Origin: Planctomycetota bacterium
GTDB taxonomy: Bacteria; Planctomycetota; Planctomycetia; Gemmatales; Gemmataceae
DNA length: 46,063 bases
Reading direction: 5' to 3'
Assembly (NCBI GenBank): GCA_016195405.1
Contig: JACPZP010000119.1
Span: forward strand, 1-46,063
The position numbers and the translations under genes are program-made. The number at the start of each line of letters is the position of its first letter. Positions within the stretch are counted from its first letter, which is position 1. Under the pieces are notes generated by a model. It made no database searches and had not been told where the DNA came from. It was given only the letters and a program-made list of their open reading frames with translations. Positions 9,352 to 17,645 of the stretch are shown here, piece by piece.

Positions 9352-10971
9352 CTACCTGGGCGTTCCCTTGCCCAAGTCCGACAAATCGCGATAAGCGAGA
9401 ATTCGCGGCTGGCCGCCGTTGGTGTCGATCACCGCTTCCACCCGCGCCGCTGGACCCTGGCCATTGTCAAAGTAGCCGAGGGCTTGCACGCGATAGACCT
9501 GGCTGCGCGTGGTGATATATTTCTCCAATTTGCTGAGCGTGGCCGCCTTCACGTTGGCGTCGGTGTAGAGCCAGGCGGGCGTCTGGAAGGTCGGGTTGGC
9601 CAGGTCGCCGTTGGCCGGCTTGGGCTGCAGCGCCATGACGGACTGCACGTCGGCTTCGGTCAGCTCCGGAAGGGCCGCAATGACCTCGCGCGCGGCCGTG
9701 TTGACGTTGACGCGCGCCGGGATCTCACTCTCGGCAAGCACAGTGGCTGCGTTGAACAGCTTGGGCAACAGGTCCCTGGCCTGGCTCATGTCGGCGAGCG
9801 GGCTGGTGTAAACGGTCGATGGATCGTTCTGCGTCTTTCCAGGAACCGTCACCTTCGCGCTAATCAGATCGAACATCGAGTTGATCTGGTTCTTGGCGTC
9901 CTTGGTGAAATCCGGCGTGAAACTCGACAAGTTTCCCGGCACCGTTTGCGACGAGTTGCCGCCGCTCAGTTGCGTGCCCAAGACAACAAATCCGCCGGTT
10001 TGTGAACTCGACGACGATTGCTGACTGGCGCGGGCGCGGGCGAACGCAAGAGTCACCGCCTGTGTGTTCGTCGCACCGTATTGCCGATAGAGCGCCACGA
10101 ACTTAGCCATGTCGTCGCTCGCCGCGCCTTGAATCGCCGTGTAAACGGTCTGCAAGTCGCCGTTGATATTCGCGGGCGCTTTGCCCTGCGGATCGAGGAC
10201 CTGCTCCCGGCTATGGACGGTCAGAAACGCCGCCCAGCCGCGGTCGAACGTGCCGCTTCCGTCATCCTCTTCGGGATCGAGGATGCCGTTGCGATTGAGG
10301 TCGTTGCCGTACAGCAGCTGCGGCGTCACGCCGCGCACCAAGAGCAATTCGTCGACGCTGTCAAGCGGGCCGCCGCGGGCGCGGTAAGAAGGAGTGAGTC
10401 CCGAATAATAATCGTCGGCGGCGCCGGAGCGCTGCTTCTTCGCCGTGTCGGCCCAATACACGATCGAATTGGCGATGTCGTCCGTCATGTTCGGCAGCTT
10501 CATGAGCATGTTGAGGAGCTGCTGCCCGGTCGGATCGAGCTTCATCATGGCGTTGATGTTGATCTTGCCGGTTTCGTCGACAACGCCGTAACGCACGTTC
10601 GTCGATGAGTCCGAACTGTTGGGATCAACCGGGGCAATCAACGTGAAATAACCGCGCGGTCCGCCGTCGTCGGAACCGACGGCGATCTCCTTGAAGGCTT
10701 CCTCATTGTCGAACGGATTGTTGTTCAAGTTGTTGGCGAAGTTGTCGGCGTTGGAGAGAAGGGCGGCCGCGTAGCTGATGCCGGAGTCGGCGAATGACCG
10801 CGCCTGGGCGGTCTTGTGGTAATTGTCGGACGCCTTGAATTCGGCCGTCATGAGATCGCTGTACTGATACGCCGCCAACGACAACAGCACGAGCACGATG
10901 AGGACGGCCAACAGGACCACCCCCTTGCGGCGACGCTCAATGCCATTACGCCCTGTCGTTCGGCGGATCAC
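9352..10971 (-). CDS. gspK: Minor pseudopilin GspK
   Basis: A 539-residue GspK-like protein. I chose the GTG start at 10969-10971: GAGG precedes it by six bases, and it gives a short basic leader (VIRRTTGRNGIERRRKG) before the hydrophobic helix VVLLAVLIVLVLLSLAAY. An ATG 69 codons upstream lies inside gspJ and would create a meaningless arginine-rich leader. As usual for GspK, the glutamate at position +5 of the mature pilin is absent. The large periplasmic region has the helix-hairpin-helix-like segment ending in VNVNTAAREVIAALPEL. GspK caps the pseudopilus tip together with GspI and GspJ, encoded just upstream. Confidence 0.88.
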   Translation of the reverse strand: MIRRTTGRNGIERRRKGVVLLAVLIVLVLLSLAAYQYSDLMTAEFKASDNYHKTAQARSFADSGISYAAALLSNADNFANNLNNNPFDNEEAFKEIAVGSDDGGPRGYFTLIAPVDPNSSDSSTNVRYGVVDETGKININAMMKLDPTGQQLLNMLMKLPNMTDDIANSIVYWADTAKKQRSGAADDYYSGLTPSYRARGGPLDSVDELLLVRGVTPQLLYGNDLNRNGILDPEEDDGSGTFDRGWAAFLTVHSREQVLDPQGKAPANINGDLQTVYTAIQGAASDDMAKFVALYRQYGATNTQAVTLAFARARASQQSSSSSQTGGFVVLGTQLSGGNSSQTVPGNLSSFTPDFTKDAKNQINSMFDLISAKVTVPGKTQNDPSTVYTSPLADMSQARDLLPKLFNAATVLAESEIPARVNVNTAAREVIAALPELTEADVQSVMALQPKPANGDLANPTFQTPAWLYTDANVKAATLSKLEKYITTRSQVYRVQALGYFDNGQGPAARVEAVIDTNGGQPRILAYRDLSDLGKGTPR

Positions 10972-10985
10972 GGGAAACCTCGCTA

Positions 10986-11816
10986 TTATTGTCCTTGTCC
11001 AAATCCATTCCCCGCGGGGATGGCGACGACGTGGCGATATTCCGCTTCGGTGGGATTGTCGTTCGCCAGGCTGCGCGCGCGCCGGATGCGGATCGTGATT
11101 GCAATCGCGTTGGGCGGTCCGAGCGGAATGTCGCCCGTCACGCCGCCGGTGAGGGTTCCGTCCCAGCTCGACTGCCATGCCGAGCCGTCGAAATAACTGA
11201 TGTCGAGGAAGGTGACCTCGGGGGCCATGAGATATTTTTCCGGGCTGTCCACATCGGGCGGCAGGACGTCGGCGTCTTCTCCCGTGACGGCGCGGATTTC
11301 CTGCCGGGCCAGGCCGCCGTTATCCAAGAGCCAGTACGTGACGCGGCGCAGGTCGGCCGTCGTCTGTTGATCTTGGTTGTTGGCCTTGATCAAGAGTTCG
11401 CGTGGCAGCCGGCTCAGCGAAAGAATGATCCGGTTCGATTCCCCTCTAACGCCCAGATTTACCTGGATGCTCGAGGTGGTCGACGTGGAGGACGCGCCGC
11501 TCGATGAAGACATGTTTGACGACGAGCTGCCCGAAGCGGAATTCGATCCGCCGCTACTGTTCGCTCCCGTCGATCCTGAAGAACTCGCGGGCAACAGGCT
11601 TCCGGAGTTCTCTCCGAGGTGCCCGAGAATGTCGTTAGTCATGCGTGTCAGGATGGCGCGTGCCAACGTTCCCTCTTCGAGAACGTCGCGACCCGCCTGA
11701 GCTAGGAAAAGCTGCCCGTTGAGGAACTGGTAAAGAGCGCCTAAAAGCACCACGCCGATTGTAAGGGCCAGGATCATTTCCAAAAGTGTGAAGCCCTTGC
11801 GCGCGCCGGAGGTCAT
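10986..11816 (-). CDS. gspJ: Minor pseudopilin GspJ
   Basis: A 276-residue pseudopilin with prepilin peptidase site RKG/FTLLEMILALTIG, including Glu at +5. The start ATG (11814-11816) follows GGAGGCAAGCA and overlaps the stop of gspI (ATGA). The same frame stays open for 187 more codons upstream inside gspI, but those encode an Arg/Phe-rich shadow of the gspI repeats. A serine-rich insert (about residues 75-115, SSGGSNSASGSSSSN) interrupts the middle of the domain. It probably joins GspI and GspK in the pseudopilus tip. Confidence 0.88.
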   Translation of the reverse strand: MTSGARKGFTLLEMILALTIGVVLLGALYQFLNGQLFLAQAGRDVLEEGTLARAILTRMTNDILGHLGENSGSLLPASSSGSTGANSSGGSNSASGSSSSNMSSSSGASSTSTTSSIQVNLGVRGESNRIILSLSRLPRELLIKANNQDQQTTADLRRVTYWLLDNGGLARQEIRAVTGEDADVLPPDVDSPEKYLMAPEVTFLDISYFDGSAWQSSWDGTLTGGVTGDIPLGPPNAIAITIRIRRARSLANDNPTEAEYRHVVAIPAGNGFGQGQ

Positions 11817-12646
11817 TGCTTGCCTCCGGTCTTGTTCGTCGTCGTTGTCGAGGAGCCCTTGGACGAAGACGTGCCTGACGTTGTACCGGTGCCTGGGGCG
11901 CCGCCTACGGTTGCGCCGGCGCCTGGCGCGCCGCCGACAGTGGAGGAGCCGCGGGAAGTCGCCGGCTGCGTGGAACCACCCATGGATGATGAACTCTTTG
12001 ACGACAAACCGGTTGAAGACGAACCGGTTGAAGACGCCGCGCCGCCGGTTTTTCCGGTTGAAGCGCCGCTCGTCTTTCCCGTTGACGCACCGCCCGAACT
12101 CGCGGCAGCCGCTGATCCACCAGACGTTGAACCACCTGAAGTTGAACCACCTGAAGTTGAGCCGCCCGACGACGAACCTGATCCGCTTCCGGAGGACGCC
12201 CCACTGGAACCGCCCGAAACGCTCGTCGAAAGCGTGCTGCCGCGGACCGCGGGGTCCAGCACCATCTGGCTCAAGCTGACTTCGAACGTGCTGCCGTCCG
12301 CGCGGTCGCGCTGCACTGTGACGCGCACGCGCCACAATCCGGTCACATCCTCGCTGGCGTCCAGTCGCCATTGCCAATCCTTGGCGGAATCTTCTTTGAA
12401 CGGATTGGGGCCGCCGCTCGAGAGCGACTCCGCTCCGGAGATGACCTCGGCGAGCTTGGCCTGGCAGAGCAAGCTGGCCTGGGCCTGTTGCTGCACGTCG
12501 AGGGCGCGCTCGCTGCCGATATTCACCAGATGCCAGAGCGGCACCATCGCGACCAGGAAAATCGATAGCGAAATGACCACTTCGAACAGCGTCAGACCCG
12601 GACGGTTCGATGATGTGCGGCGGCTAGGACCGGAGTGGACGATCAT
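11813..12646 (-). CDS. gspI: Minor pseudopilin GspI with long Ser/Gly/Thr tail
   Basis: A 277-residue protein. The leader ends RPG before LTLFEVVISLSIFLVAM, a type IV pilin-like helix with Glu at +5. The pseudopilin domain occupies only about residues 17-136, the size of a normal GspI. The remaining about 140 residues are almost entirely Ser, Gly, Thr and Ala, with STSGG repeats. This tail is not expected in GspI and may be disordered or glycosylated. The ATG overlaps the gspH stop by four bases and follows GGAGTTCAGCG. Confidence 0.83.
   Translation of the reverse strand: MIVHSGPSRRTSSNRPGLTLFEVVISLSIFLVAMVPLWHLVNIGSERALDVQQQAQASLLCQAKLAEVISGAESLSSGGPNPFKEDSAKDWQWRLDASEDVTGLWRVRVTVQRDRADGSTFEVSLSQMVLDPAVRGSTLSTSVSGGSSGASSGSGSGSSSGGSTSGGSTSGGSTSGGSAAAASSGGASTGKTSGASTGKTGGAASSTGSSSTGLSSKSSSSMGGSTQPATSRGSSTVGGAPGAGATVGGAPGTGTTSGTSSSKGSSTTTTNKTGGKQ
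12126..12170. repeat. 15-bp repeats in the gspI tail
   Basis: Two exact copies and one degenerate copy of gttgaaccacctgaa. They encode the SGGST repeats of the GspI tail on the minus strand. Shorter repeats of the same style (aaccggttgaagacg) lie around 12006-12036. Confidence 0.85.
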
Positions 12647-13170
12647 CGCTGAACTCCGGAAGGGTTGTCCGGATCGTAGAAGGACACGGCGCCCGTTAGC
12701 GAGCGAATCTGCAAAGTCAGCGGCCGAAGTCCCGGCAGCCCGAACGACAAAAGCACATCGTTGCGCGCGGTGCCGTCGGGCAAGTAGACTGCGACCAACT
12801 CGTATTCCGAGCCGGGAATCAAGGGCGCCGTGGCGGCCATCAGCGTCCCCTCGTCTTTGACCATCACCACGTCTTCGGGCAGCTCGCCTTCGAATACCCA
12901 GCCGTCGCTGGAAGTCGCGCCCGGATCGGCGTCGTCGGGCTCAATGCGAAACTTGCCGCCCTTGTCGATGGCCATACAGCGGTAGGCCCGGCCTTCGCTC
13001 ATGGCGCGGCCGCGCATCTCCGCCCACTGCGCGCGTATGCAATCGCTCGCGGCATTAACGCGGTTTGGATTCAGCAGCGAGTCAGCAATCGGAAAAGCCA
13101 ACGAGGCGGCTACGACCACCAGGGCCAGCACCAACACTAGCTCGAACAAAGTGTAGCCGCGGCGTTTCAT
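12643..13170 (-). CDS. gspH: Minor pseudopilin GspH
   Basis: A 175-residue pseudopilin. The prepilin site is KRRG/YTLFELVLVLALVVV, with Glu at +5 and Tyr in place of the usual Phe at +1. The soluble domain matches the size and layout of GspH/FimT proteins, with a helix rich in polar residues (CIRAQWAEMRGRAMSEGRAY). It starts 22 bases after the gspG stop and overlaps gspI by four bases. The order G-H-I-J-K is the classical T2SS order. Confidence 0.88.
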   Translation of the reverse strand: MKRRGYTLFELVLVLALVVVAASLAFPIADSLLNPNRVNAASDCIRAQWAEMRGRAMSEGRAYRCMAIDKGGKFRIEPDDADPGATSSDGWVFEGELPEDVVMVKDEGTLMAATAPLIPGSEYELVAVYLPDGTARNDVLLSFGLPGLRPLTLQIRSLTGAVSFYDPDNPSGVQR

Positions 13171-13192
13171 GCGATTCGCCTAGCATTGGGTT

Positions 13193-13621
13193 TTAGTGCA
13201 AGATTTTGGAGGTCCAGTTGCAGAAAACACCCCATTGCGTTTGGCAAGAGATATCCGGCCCGGCGCCTTGGTTGTTTTGGCCGCTCGGATCGTAGGAGTA
13301 CATCTGCGGCGGATTGCTGTTCGGAACGATTAGGTCTTCCGCTTTCACGTAAGGTCCGTTGCCCGATTCGTCCCTGCCTGCAAGCACATCGAGGCTCGGT
13401 GGGTACTGGCCGCCGTGCTGCAGTTTGTAAGCAAGACAGGCCGCGGTGAGGCTCTTGATGTCGGCCTTGATCTTGGTCTTGGTGCCCTCGTCGGCTTGGG
13501 GCGCTAAGATGAAGATGCCGATGCCGGCAAGCGCCACGATGATGGCGACAACCACCATCATTTCCATGAGGGTGAAACCGGGGCGAACCAGCCGCTGTCG
13601 TCGCACTTGTCGCAGAATCAT
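13193..13621 (-). CDS. gspG: Major pseudopilin GspG
   Basis: A 142-residue major pseudopilin that forms the shaft of the T2SS pseudopilus. Processing is expected at RPG/FTLMEMMVVVAIIVALAGI. The C-terminal domain has the short GspG fold with NGPYVKAEDL and a terminal Cys-containing segment (DISCQTQWGVFCNW) where the calcium-binding loop normally lies. GAGGA lies eight bases before the ATG. It follows gspF after a 92-base gap. Confidence 0.92.
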   Translation of the reverse strand: MILRQVRRQRLVRPGFTLMEMMVVVAIIVALAGIGIFILAPQADEGTKTKIKADIKSLTAACLAYKLQHGGQYPPSLDVLAGRDESGNGPYVKAEDLIVPNSNPPQMYSYDPSGQNNQGAGPDISCQTQWGVFCNWTSKILH

Positions 13622-13713
13622 GACACATTCCTCAAAAAAGGGCCTTCTTTGTCATCGTCAAGATTACCACACCACCCAATTAAAGAATCATGAATGATAC
13701 ACTCCTATTAGGT

Positions 13714-14919
13714 TCACCCAATCGTGCTGCTCATCTTGAACACCGGCAAGAGCAGCCCCGCCACTACGAGCAGCGTGATGCCCGCCATCACCAAGAGCAT
13801 GGCCGGCTCCAGCAACCGCACGAACAAGTCTAGCTGACGCGAGGTGCGTTTCTCGAGCCCCTCGGCGATGTCGATCAGCACTTTCTCCAATTGGTTGCTT
13901 TCCTCGCCGACGGAGACCATCTCGACCACGTCGCGGGGGAAGTACTTGCAGGCGGCGAAAGGTGTGGCCAGGTTGTTGCCGGCGGTCACGTTTTCGGCTG
14001 CCTCGTCGATCGCCTGAGTAAGCACCTTGTTGCCGGTTGAATCTTTGGCGATTTTGAGCGCTTGCAGGATCGGGATGCCGTTGCGCAAAAGCGTCCCGAG
14101 GATGCGGGTGAAGCGCGACAGGGCCAAGTTGAGGTAAAGAGTCCCCGCCACGGGCAGCCGCAGCCGCAACGAATCGATTTGGAATCGCCCCTTGTCGGTG
14201 CCGGCCCAGTTTCGGTAGACGAGAAACACCGCCGCCAGGGCCGCCAAGACAAGCCACCAATAATCCTGCATGAAATGGCTGGTCGCGATCAGGGCGACGG
14301 TGAGCGCCGGCAACTCGCCCTTGGCATCCAGCTTCTTAAACACGGGCTCGAACTTGGGCACGAAAAAAATCACCAGCACGTTGACCACCAGCAACATCGT
14401 GACGGCCAGAAAAATGGGATACGCCAGGGCGCCGATGACCTTGGCCTTTAAGTCCTCCTGGTGCTCGGTGAAGTTGGCGATGCGCTCCAGCACGTCTTCG
14501 AGAAAGCCGCCCTCCTGGCCCGCACGCACCATGCTGACGGCTAGCTCCGAAAACGCTTTGGGATAATGGCCCATGGAGTCGGCGAGACTCGTGCCATCGG
14601 CGACTTTGACGTGAACCTCACGCAAGATGTCGGCCAACCTCGGCTGCGACGTTTGTTTTTCCAGAATCTCCAGCGAGCGTAGTAGCGGAACGCCGGCGCG
14701 CAAGAGGTCGGCGAGCTGCGCGTAGAAGGCGGTCATGTGCTTGGCTTTGACGCGCCGCCCGCCGGTGTAGGAGGCCGCCTGCTTGATCAGCTCGATCTGA
14801 ACGGGGAACAGGCCGCGCGAGTCGAGCATGGTGATCGCTTCGCGCTCGCTGTTGGCCGTCAAGGTGCCGGCGCTGCGAATACCGGTGTTCGCCAGGGCTT
14901 GGTAGGAAAAATCAGGCAT
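13714..14919 (-). CDS. gspF: T2SS inner-membrane platform protein GspF
   Basis: A 401-residue GspF/PilC family protein with two repeated T2SSF domains. The first (about 65-190) has FYAQLADLLRAGVPLLRSLE and the second (about 265-390) has RFTRILGTLLRNGIPILQAL. Three hydrophobic segments lie at about 165-190, 215-235 and 370-395. GspF sits in the inner membrane and contacts GspE and GspL. Its ATG lies inside the last codons of the uma2 gene (8-base overlap) with only a weak Shine-Dalgarno (AGCAAGAAA), so its translation may depend on that of uma2. Confidence 0.94.
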   Translation of the reverse strand: MPDFSYQALANTGIRSAGTLTANSEREAITMLDSRGLFPVQIELIKQAASYTGGRRVKAKHMTAFYAQLADLLRAGVPLLRSLEILEKQTSQPRLADILREVHVKVADGTSLADSMGHYPKAFSELAVSMVRAGQEGGFLEDVLERIANFTEHQEDLKAKVIGALAYPIFLAVTMLLVVNVLVIFFVPKFEPVFKKLDAKGELPALTVALIATSHFMQDYWWLVLAALAAVFLVYRNWAGTDKGRFQIDSLRLRLPVAGTLYLNLALSRFTRILGTLLRNGIPILQALKIAKDSTGNKVLTQAIDEAAENVTAGNNLATPFAACKYFPRDVVEMVSVGEESNQLEKVLIDIAEGLEKRTSRQLDLFVRLLEPAMLLVMAGITLLVVAGLLLPVFKMSSTIG

Positions 14920-15589
14920 TTTCTTGCTGCTCTAAGTCGCCATTCAGCCGTCGCGTTTCTTGACGCAGACGTTCAACTTCCCGTTCAAGTTGCTCCACTC
15001 GTTCCTCGGGAGTCGGCAACCATTGGCCGCTCTCCGGATCGTACAAACGCAAGTCGTAGCCATCCGGCTCCAGATGCAGGCCAAGCACCTTGCTGACCAT
15101 TCGCCCATCAATCATCGGAATCGGAACGTATTCACCCTTCCGCAGCCGAAATCCCTGGAAGCGCGGCTTGAGATACTCGCTGCGCGGGTCGAACAGGAAA
15201 TATTCTTTGACCTTCAACACATCGCGGTAGAGATGCCACTTCTTGTCGAGATCTTCTTTTTTGGTTGTCTTAGACGTCACTTCGATCACCAACGTCGGCG
15301 ACTTACCTTCTTCCCAGCACAGGAAATAATCGCGAATGTGCTTGGGCACTCCGGCAACCACGAATACGTCCGGTGAAACATGCTTTCGTTTGTCGCCACG
15401 GACATAAAAGACCAGCATGTTGCCCGATACATACACCATTGGCTTCTTGGCGAACCAGGTTTCCAGCACCTTGATCAGGGCGATCATCACGTTGCGGTGC
15501 AGGTCGGTCTCGGCCATGGGTTTGCCGTCCGAGGTGGGATACTCGATTTGCTTTCCGGAGTCTCGTTTCCGGAGTAGCGCGGTGGCCAT
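14912..15589 (-). CDS. Uma2 family restriction-endonuclease-fold protein
   Basis: A 225-residue DUF820/Uma2 family protein. The PD-(D/E)xK-like core is visible as SPDVFVVAGV (Asp) and PTLVIEVTSKTTKKED (Glu and Lys) around residues 93-140. A C-terminal coiled coil (about 188-222, RVEQLEREVERLRQETRR) is a common Uma2 ending. The family is very abundant in planctomycetes and cyanobacteria and its function is not established. It has no known role in secretion, yet it sits inside the T2SS operon between gspE and gspF and overlaps gspF. The ATG is preceded by AGGGAACAGATC. Confidence 0.85.
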   Translation of the reverse strand: MATALLRKRDSGKQIEYPTSDGKPMAETDLHRNVMIALIKVLETWFAKKPMVYVSGNMLVFYVRGDKRKHVSPDVFVVAGVPKHIRDYFLCWEEGKSPTLVIEVTSKTTKKEDLDKKWHLYRDVLKVKEYFLFDPRSEYLKPRFQGFRLRKGEYVPIPMIDGRMVSKVLGLHLEPDGYDLRLYDPESGQWLPTPEERVEQLEREVERLRQETRRLNGDLEQQENA

Positions 15590-15613
15590 GATCTGTTCCC
15601 TGGCACGCTAACT

Positions 15614-15654
15614 CGACGCGTAAGCGAGGGAATGGTTCCCTCGCTTACGCGTCG
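15614..15654. repeat. Perfect 19-bp inverted repeat between gspE and uma2
   Basis: The arms cgacgcgtaagcgagggaa and its exact complement are separated by three bases (tgg). A one-arm relative, differing at one base in 17, lies near 37639-37655. The stem could form in RNA, but no T-run follows on the minus strand. I read it as a dispersed REP-like repeat rather than a terminator, since the operon continues beyond it. Confidence 0.9.
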
Positions 15655-15664
15655 GGTTGGTCTC

Positions 15665-17368
15665 CTAGCCGATAATATCTGACGCGGTCACCCGCGCCAC
15701 CTCATCGACAGTCGTGATTCCCTTTAGCACCTTGCGCCAACCGTCCTGCCGCAAGGTCAGCATCCCGTTCTTGAGCGCCGCGTTGCGAATCTGGTTGGCG
15801 TTGGTCCGTTGCACCACCAACTCTTTGATGTCGTCGCCCGACACCATCAATTCGTAAATTCCGGTTCGGCCGCGGAAGCCTGACTGATGGCACTTGCGGC
15901 AACCGGCGCCCTTCCAGAGCTTCTTCGTCGCCTTGCCGTCGCTGACCCCGGGAAAATCGCTGGGCAAGTCGGGATGGTGCGGCTCGAACTCGATCTTGCA
16001 TTCCGAACATATGGTCCGCACCAGCCGCTGGGCCATCACGCCTTCGACCGTGCTTGACACCAGGAACGGCTCGATGCCCATGTCGATGAGGCGGGTAAAC
16101 GCGCTGGGGGCGTCGTTGGTGTGCAGCGTGCTGAAAACCAGGTGGCCCGTGAGCGACGCTTGGATGGCGCTTTCCGCCGTCTCTAAGTCGCGCATTTCGC
16201 CGATCAGGATCACATCCGGGTCGTGGCGAAGGATGCTGCGGAGCGAGGCGGCGAAGGTCAAGCCGATCTTCGAATGCACCTGGATTTGACTGATCCCTTC
16301 TTGCTGATATTCGACCGGGTCCTCCACCGTGATGATCTTGGTGGCGTCGTCTTTGATCTCGTTGAGGGCGGAATATAGCGTGGTGCTCTTGCCGGAACCC
16401 GTCGGGCCGGTCACCAGGATGATGCCGTGCGGCCGATCGATCAGCTTGCGGAACACTCGATTCGTATCCTCGAGCATGCCGACGTTGGCGAGGCTGAAGA
16501 CCATGCGCGTCTTGTCCAACAGACGCATGACGATCCCCTCGCCGTAGATCATGGGGATGATCGAAACGCGGACGTCGATCTCGTGGCCATGGACGCGCAT
16601 CTTGATGCGGCCGTCCTGCGGCAGGCGTTTTTCTGCGATGTTGAGCCGGGCCATGATTTTGAGCCGGCTGATGATGGCGGCCTGGAAGCGGGTGATCTCC
16701 GGCGGCAATGCTTGCGTTTGCAGGATGCCGTCGATGCGGTAGCGGATGCGGAGGGTGTTCTCCTCGGGCTCGATGTGGATGTCGCTGGCCCGCTCGCTGG
16801 CGGCCTCGACTAGGATTTCATTCACCAGCTTGACGACAGACGCCTCCTGGGCCATCTTGGCGAGTTCGCTGTCGTCGCCTTCCAGCTCTTCAAGAAGCTC
16901 GATTTCCTCCTTGCGATCCTGCACCATGGCGGTGACGGTCTCGCCGCCGACGCCGAAGTGCGTCTTGATGAGCCGGCTGATCTCGCGGGGGCTGGCGAGC
17001 ACCGCGTGGACGTTGAGCCCGGTCAGCGTCTGTAGTTCATCGATGGCGTAAACGTCGAAAGGATCGCCAGTAGCTACCGTCAAAGTGCCATTCTCGCGCG
17101 ACAAGGGCATGAGGCTGCGGCGATGCACCATGCGAGTCGGCATTGACTTGAGCGTGTCGGGCTGGACGTCGACCTTGGTCAAATCGACGAGTTCCATGCC
17201 GAAGTGGTCGGCAAGGACGGGCAGTACTTCCTCTTCCTTGGCGAAGCCGCTGTCGATGACGACGGAGTGAATCGGTTTGCCGTTGGCGCCTTTCTGAGCC
17301 GCCTGCAGCGCGGGCACGTCCGTCTCGCGGAGAACCCCTTTAGACACGAGAAGCTGGACCAAATTCAT
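15665..17368 (-). CDS. gspE: T2SS assembly ATPase GspE
   Basis: A 567-residue ATPase that powers pseudopilus assembly at the cytoplasmic face. An N-terminal MshEN/N1E domain (about 1-150) is followed by N2 and ATPase domains. Walker A is GPTGSGKS at 321-328, the Asp box near ITVEDPVEY (347-354), Walker B DVILIGE at 385-391 and the His box STLHTND around 413-419. A tetracysteine zinc motif (C454, C457, C490, C493) is present, as in GspE and PilB. The length is normal. It is the first gene of the operon; the 270-base gap upstream is where a promoter should be. The Shine-Dalgarno is modest (GGGA about ten bases before the ATG). Confidence 0.95.
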   Translation of the reverse strand: MNLVQLLVSKGVLRETDVPALQAAQKGANGKPIHSVVIDSGFAKEEEVLPVLADHFGMELVDLTKVDVQPDTLKSMPTRMVHRRSLMPLSRENGTLTVATGDPFDVYAIDELQTLTGLNVHAVLASPREISRLIKTHFGVGGETVTAMVQDRKEEIELLEELEGDDSELAKMAQEASVVKLVNEILVEAASERASDIHIEPEENTLRIRYRIDGILQTQALPPEITRFQAAIISRLKIMARLNIAEKRLPQDGRIKMRVHGHEIDVRVSIIPMIYGEGIVMRLLDKTRMVFSLANVGMLEDTNRVFRKLIDRPHGIILVTGPTGSGKSTTLYSALNEIKDDATKIITVEDPVEYQQEGISQIQVHSKIGLTFAASLRSILRHDPDVILIGEMRDLETAESAIQASLTGHLVFSTLHTNDAPSAFTRLIDMGIEPFLVSSTVEGVMAQRLVRTICSECKIEFEPHHPDLPSDFPGVSDGKATKKLWKGAGCRKCHQSGFRGRTGIYELMVSGDDIKELVVQRTNANQIRNAALKNGMLTLRQDGWRKVLKGITTVDEVARVTASDIIG

Positions 17369-17638
17369 TAAAGCATATCCCGGTGCAAATTATGAGAATA
17401 TTCTAATCACTTACGCTGTCAGGCTTTACGATGAAACAGCGGTCCACATACAGAGTACCGTGACGGACGGTGTTTGTCCACACAAAGGAAGACGAGCGAA
17501 GGAAAGTAAACCTGGCGGGAGGTAACAATAAATCCATTTATACCACGTTTAGCCGCCATACCACGTTTAGCCGCGAGCCATCGGCGAGCGCGGACGTCGC
17601 GCAAATGCACCCCGTCCGCGCTCGCCTCAGGCTCGCGG
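17369..17638. other. Gap upstream of gspE and downstream of glcF
   Basis: The promoter of the T2SS operon should lie in the part nearest gspE (about 17369-17470), which is relatively AT-rich, but I cannot pick a firm -35/-10 pair. The other half is filled by the hairpin repeat at 17564-17645. I see no gene. Confidence 0.4.
17540..17575. repeat. Direct repeat of ataccacgtttagccgc
   Basis: The 17-base string ataccacgtttagccgc occurs at about 17540-17556 and again at 17559-17575. The second copy runs into the left arm of the large hairpin. This looks like a partial duplication of the end of the palindromic element. Confidence 0.8.
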
Positions 17639-17645
17639 CTAAACG
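17564..17645. repeat. Long hairpin repeat reaching into the glcF stop codon
   Basis: A 16-base arm (17564-17579, cgtttagccgcgagcc) pairs exactly with 17630-17645, and a second 14-base stem (17583-17596 with 17613-17626) lies inside it, separated by a three-base internal loop. The right arm contains the TAG stop of glcF (17639-17641). It may serve as an mRNA 3' end structure for glcF; its compact palindromic form also suggests a dispersed repeat. Confidence 0.9.

Noticed and set aside
12004..12060. Repeated Phe/Asn/Arg peptide in the frame upstream of gspJ
   Set aside because: It is the gspI tail repeats read in another frame; gspJ starts at 11816.
15614..15654. Hairpin as an intrinsic terminator after gspE
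   Set aside because: No T-run on either side, and the operon genes continue in tight order; a related arm occurs elsewhere.
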